In this document: piece by piece, positions 63,561 to 64,000 of the stretch | Position numbering within the stretch: the first letter of the stretch is position 1 | Layout: the number at the start of each line of letters is the position of its first letter | Assembly: GCF_032341995.1 (NCBI RefSeq) | Contig: NZ_CP135438.1 | Location: 434,001 to 498,000, forward strand | Direction: 5' to 3' | From: Domibacillus sp. DTU_2020_1001157_1_SI_ALB_TIR_016 | Lineage (GTDB): Bacteria; Bacillota; Bacilli; Bacillales; Domibacillaceae | Length of the DNA stretch: 64,000 nucleotides | Made by a program: the position numbers and the translations under genes | Notes under the pieces: model-generated | Told to the model about the DNA's origin: nothing | The model's database searches: none | What the model saw: the letters and a program-made list of their open reading frames with translations, nothing else

Positions 63561-64000
63561 TTAGCTGGATTTTCCAATCTCTTTATAGTCTGTTGTTTTC
63601 CCATCCAGTGATTTTAATGCTTTTCCCGACTGCTTCACTAGGAACACAATAATCAATGCACCAATAATCATGCTGATTCCAAGAAAAACCATCCCATTAT
63701 GGAAAGAACCAGTGGAATCCTTAATGTATCCTACAATATACGGACCAAAGAATCCGCCCAGATTTCCAATACTATTAATAAGCGCAATGGCGCCGCCGGC
63801 GGCTGCTCCAGTTAAAAACGAAGGTGGAATCGCCCAAAACGGCGAGTAAGCACCGAACGCACCGCATAATGCAACCGTTAAAAAAACAAACGAGAGGATA
63901 ATGCTTGTTTCGGCAATATAGCTGCTAGCAACCATGGCTAACGCGCTGATCATCAAACAAGTGGCTACATGCCATCGTCTTTCATTCTTTTTGTCCGAAT
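63561..64000 (-). CDS. MFS transporter, ACS family, second copy (partial)
   Basis: C-terminal 146 codons; the reading frame stays open to the window end (SDKKNERRWHVATCLMISAL). It matches the end of the carrier at 60070 almost residue by residue: AFGAYSPFWAIPPSFLTGAA and GGFFGPYIVGYIKD. First gene seen of the leftward MFS-PFK-epimerase unit; its start lies outside. Confidence 0.9.
   Translation of the reverse strand, partial: SDKKNERRWHVATCLMISALAMVASSYIAETSIILSFVFLTVALCGAFGAYSPFWAIPPSFLTGAAAGGAIALINSIGNLGGFFGPYIVGYIKDSTGSFHNGMVFLGISMIIGALIIVFLVKQSGKALKSLDGKTTDYKEIGKSS

Overview
The window is a piece of a low-GC, Gram-positive, spore-forming bacterium, almost certainly a member of the Bacillaceae. 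The evidence is strong AAGGAGG-type ribosome binding sites, many TTG/GTG starts, an RsfA-type prespore regulator, an RsbR-type stressosome protein, SR1P-like peptides, CxxH/CxxC small proteins, a UvrX remnant and abundant CcpA-type cre sites. No rRNA, tRNA or CRISPR array was seen. Species cannot be assigned from the sequence alone.

Layout. 0-4 kb: short single genes (membrane protein, lipoprotein, PadR plus a DUF2812 gene with an internal stop, P-loop kinase), several separated by a recurring ATTTATGTTGCATT motif. 4.1-5.6 kb: an IS110-family element with a structured leader that is a bridge-RNA candidate. 6-9 kb: UvrX remnant, NADP-glutamate dehydrogenase gdhA, tandem DUF1259 protein. 10.3-16 kb: a melibiose/raffinose-type operon (binding protein, two permeases, AraC regulator, GH4 glycosidase). 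16.2-21.2 kb: RsfA, RHH/zinc protein, unknown genes, a 70-bp MITE, three operator-like palindromes at exact 32-bp steps, and a ParB-like orphan.

21.4-45 kb is the centre of interest: a carbohydrate island made of two parallel modules. Module A (mostly minus strand) holds a LacI regulator, a PhyH-family Fe(II) dioxygenase, a ribose-type ABC importer, a Cof-type HAD phosphatase, a CxxH/CxxC microprotein, a second PhyH, PTS EIIBC and EIIA, and a Gfo/Idh/MocA dehydrogenase. Module B holds a CxxH/CxxC microprotein, twin 41-residue cysteine-rich microproteins, a second LacI, HAD, a nucleoside-symporter-type MFS, a ROK kinase, a Gfo/Idh/MocA dehydrogenase, a third PhyH and a fused PTS EIICBA. Nine near-identical operators (TGRAAYGCNTTYCA type) are spread over both modules, and eight sit exactly in the 17-bp spacer between -35 and -10 hexamers. 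They tie the dispersed units into one regulon. I infer a pathway that imports and oxidises an unusual or modified sugar; the substrate is not known.

45-50.5 kb is a decayed mobile region (integrase tail, remnants of a two-HTH protein, an intact copy of that protein) with stress genes. 50.5-55 kb is an inositol-type cluster (IolT, IolI/E-like isomerase, AraC, IolG) with cre sites. 56-64 kb has thiol peroxidase tpx, two paralogous GntR regulators with GntR-type operators, RpiB, two SR1P-like peptides, an ACS-family MFS, ribulose-phosphate 3-epimerase, a divergent phosphofructokinase and the start of a second MFS cut by the window end. RpiB + epimerase + PFK resembles an allose/allulose-type or tetrose/pentose-phosphate route feeding glycolysis.
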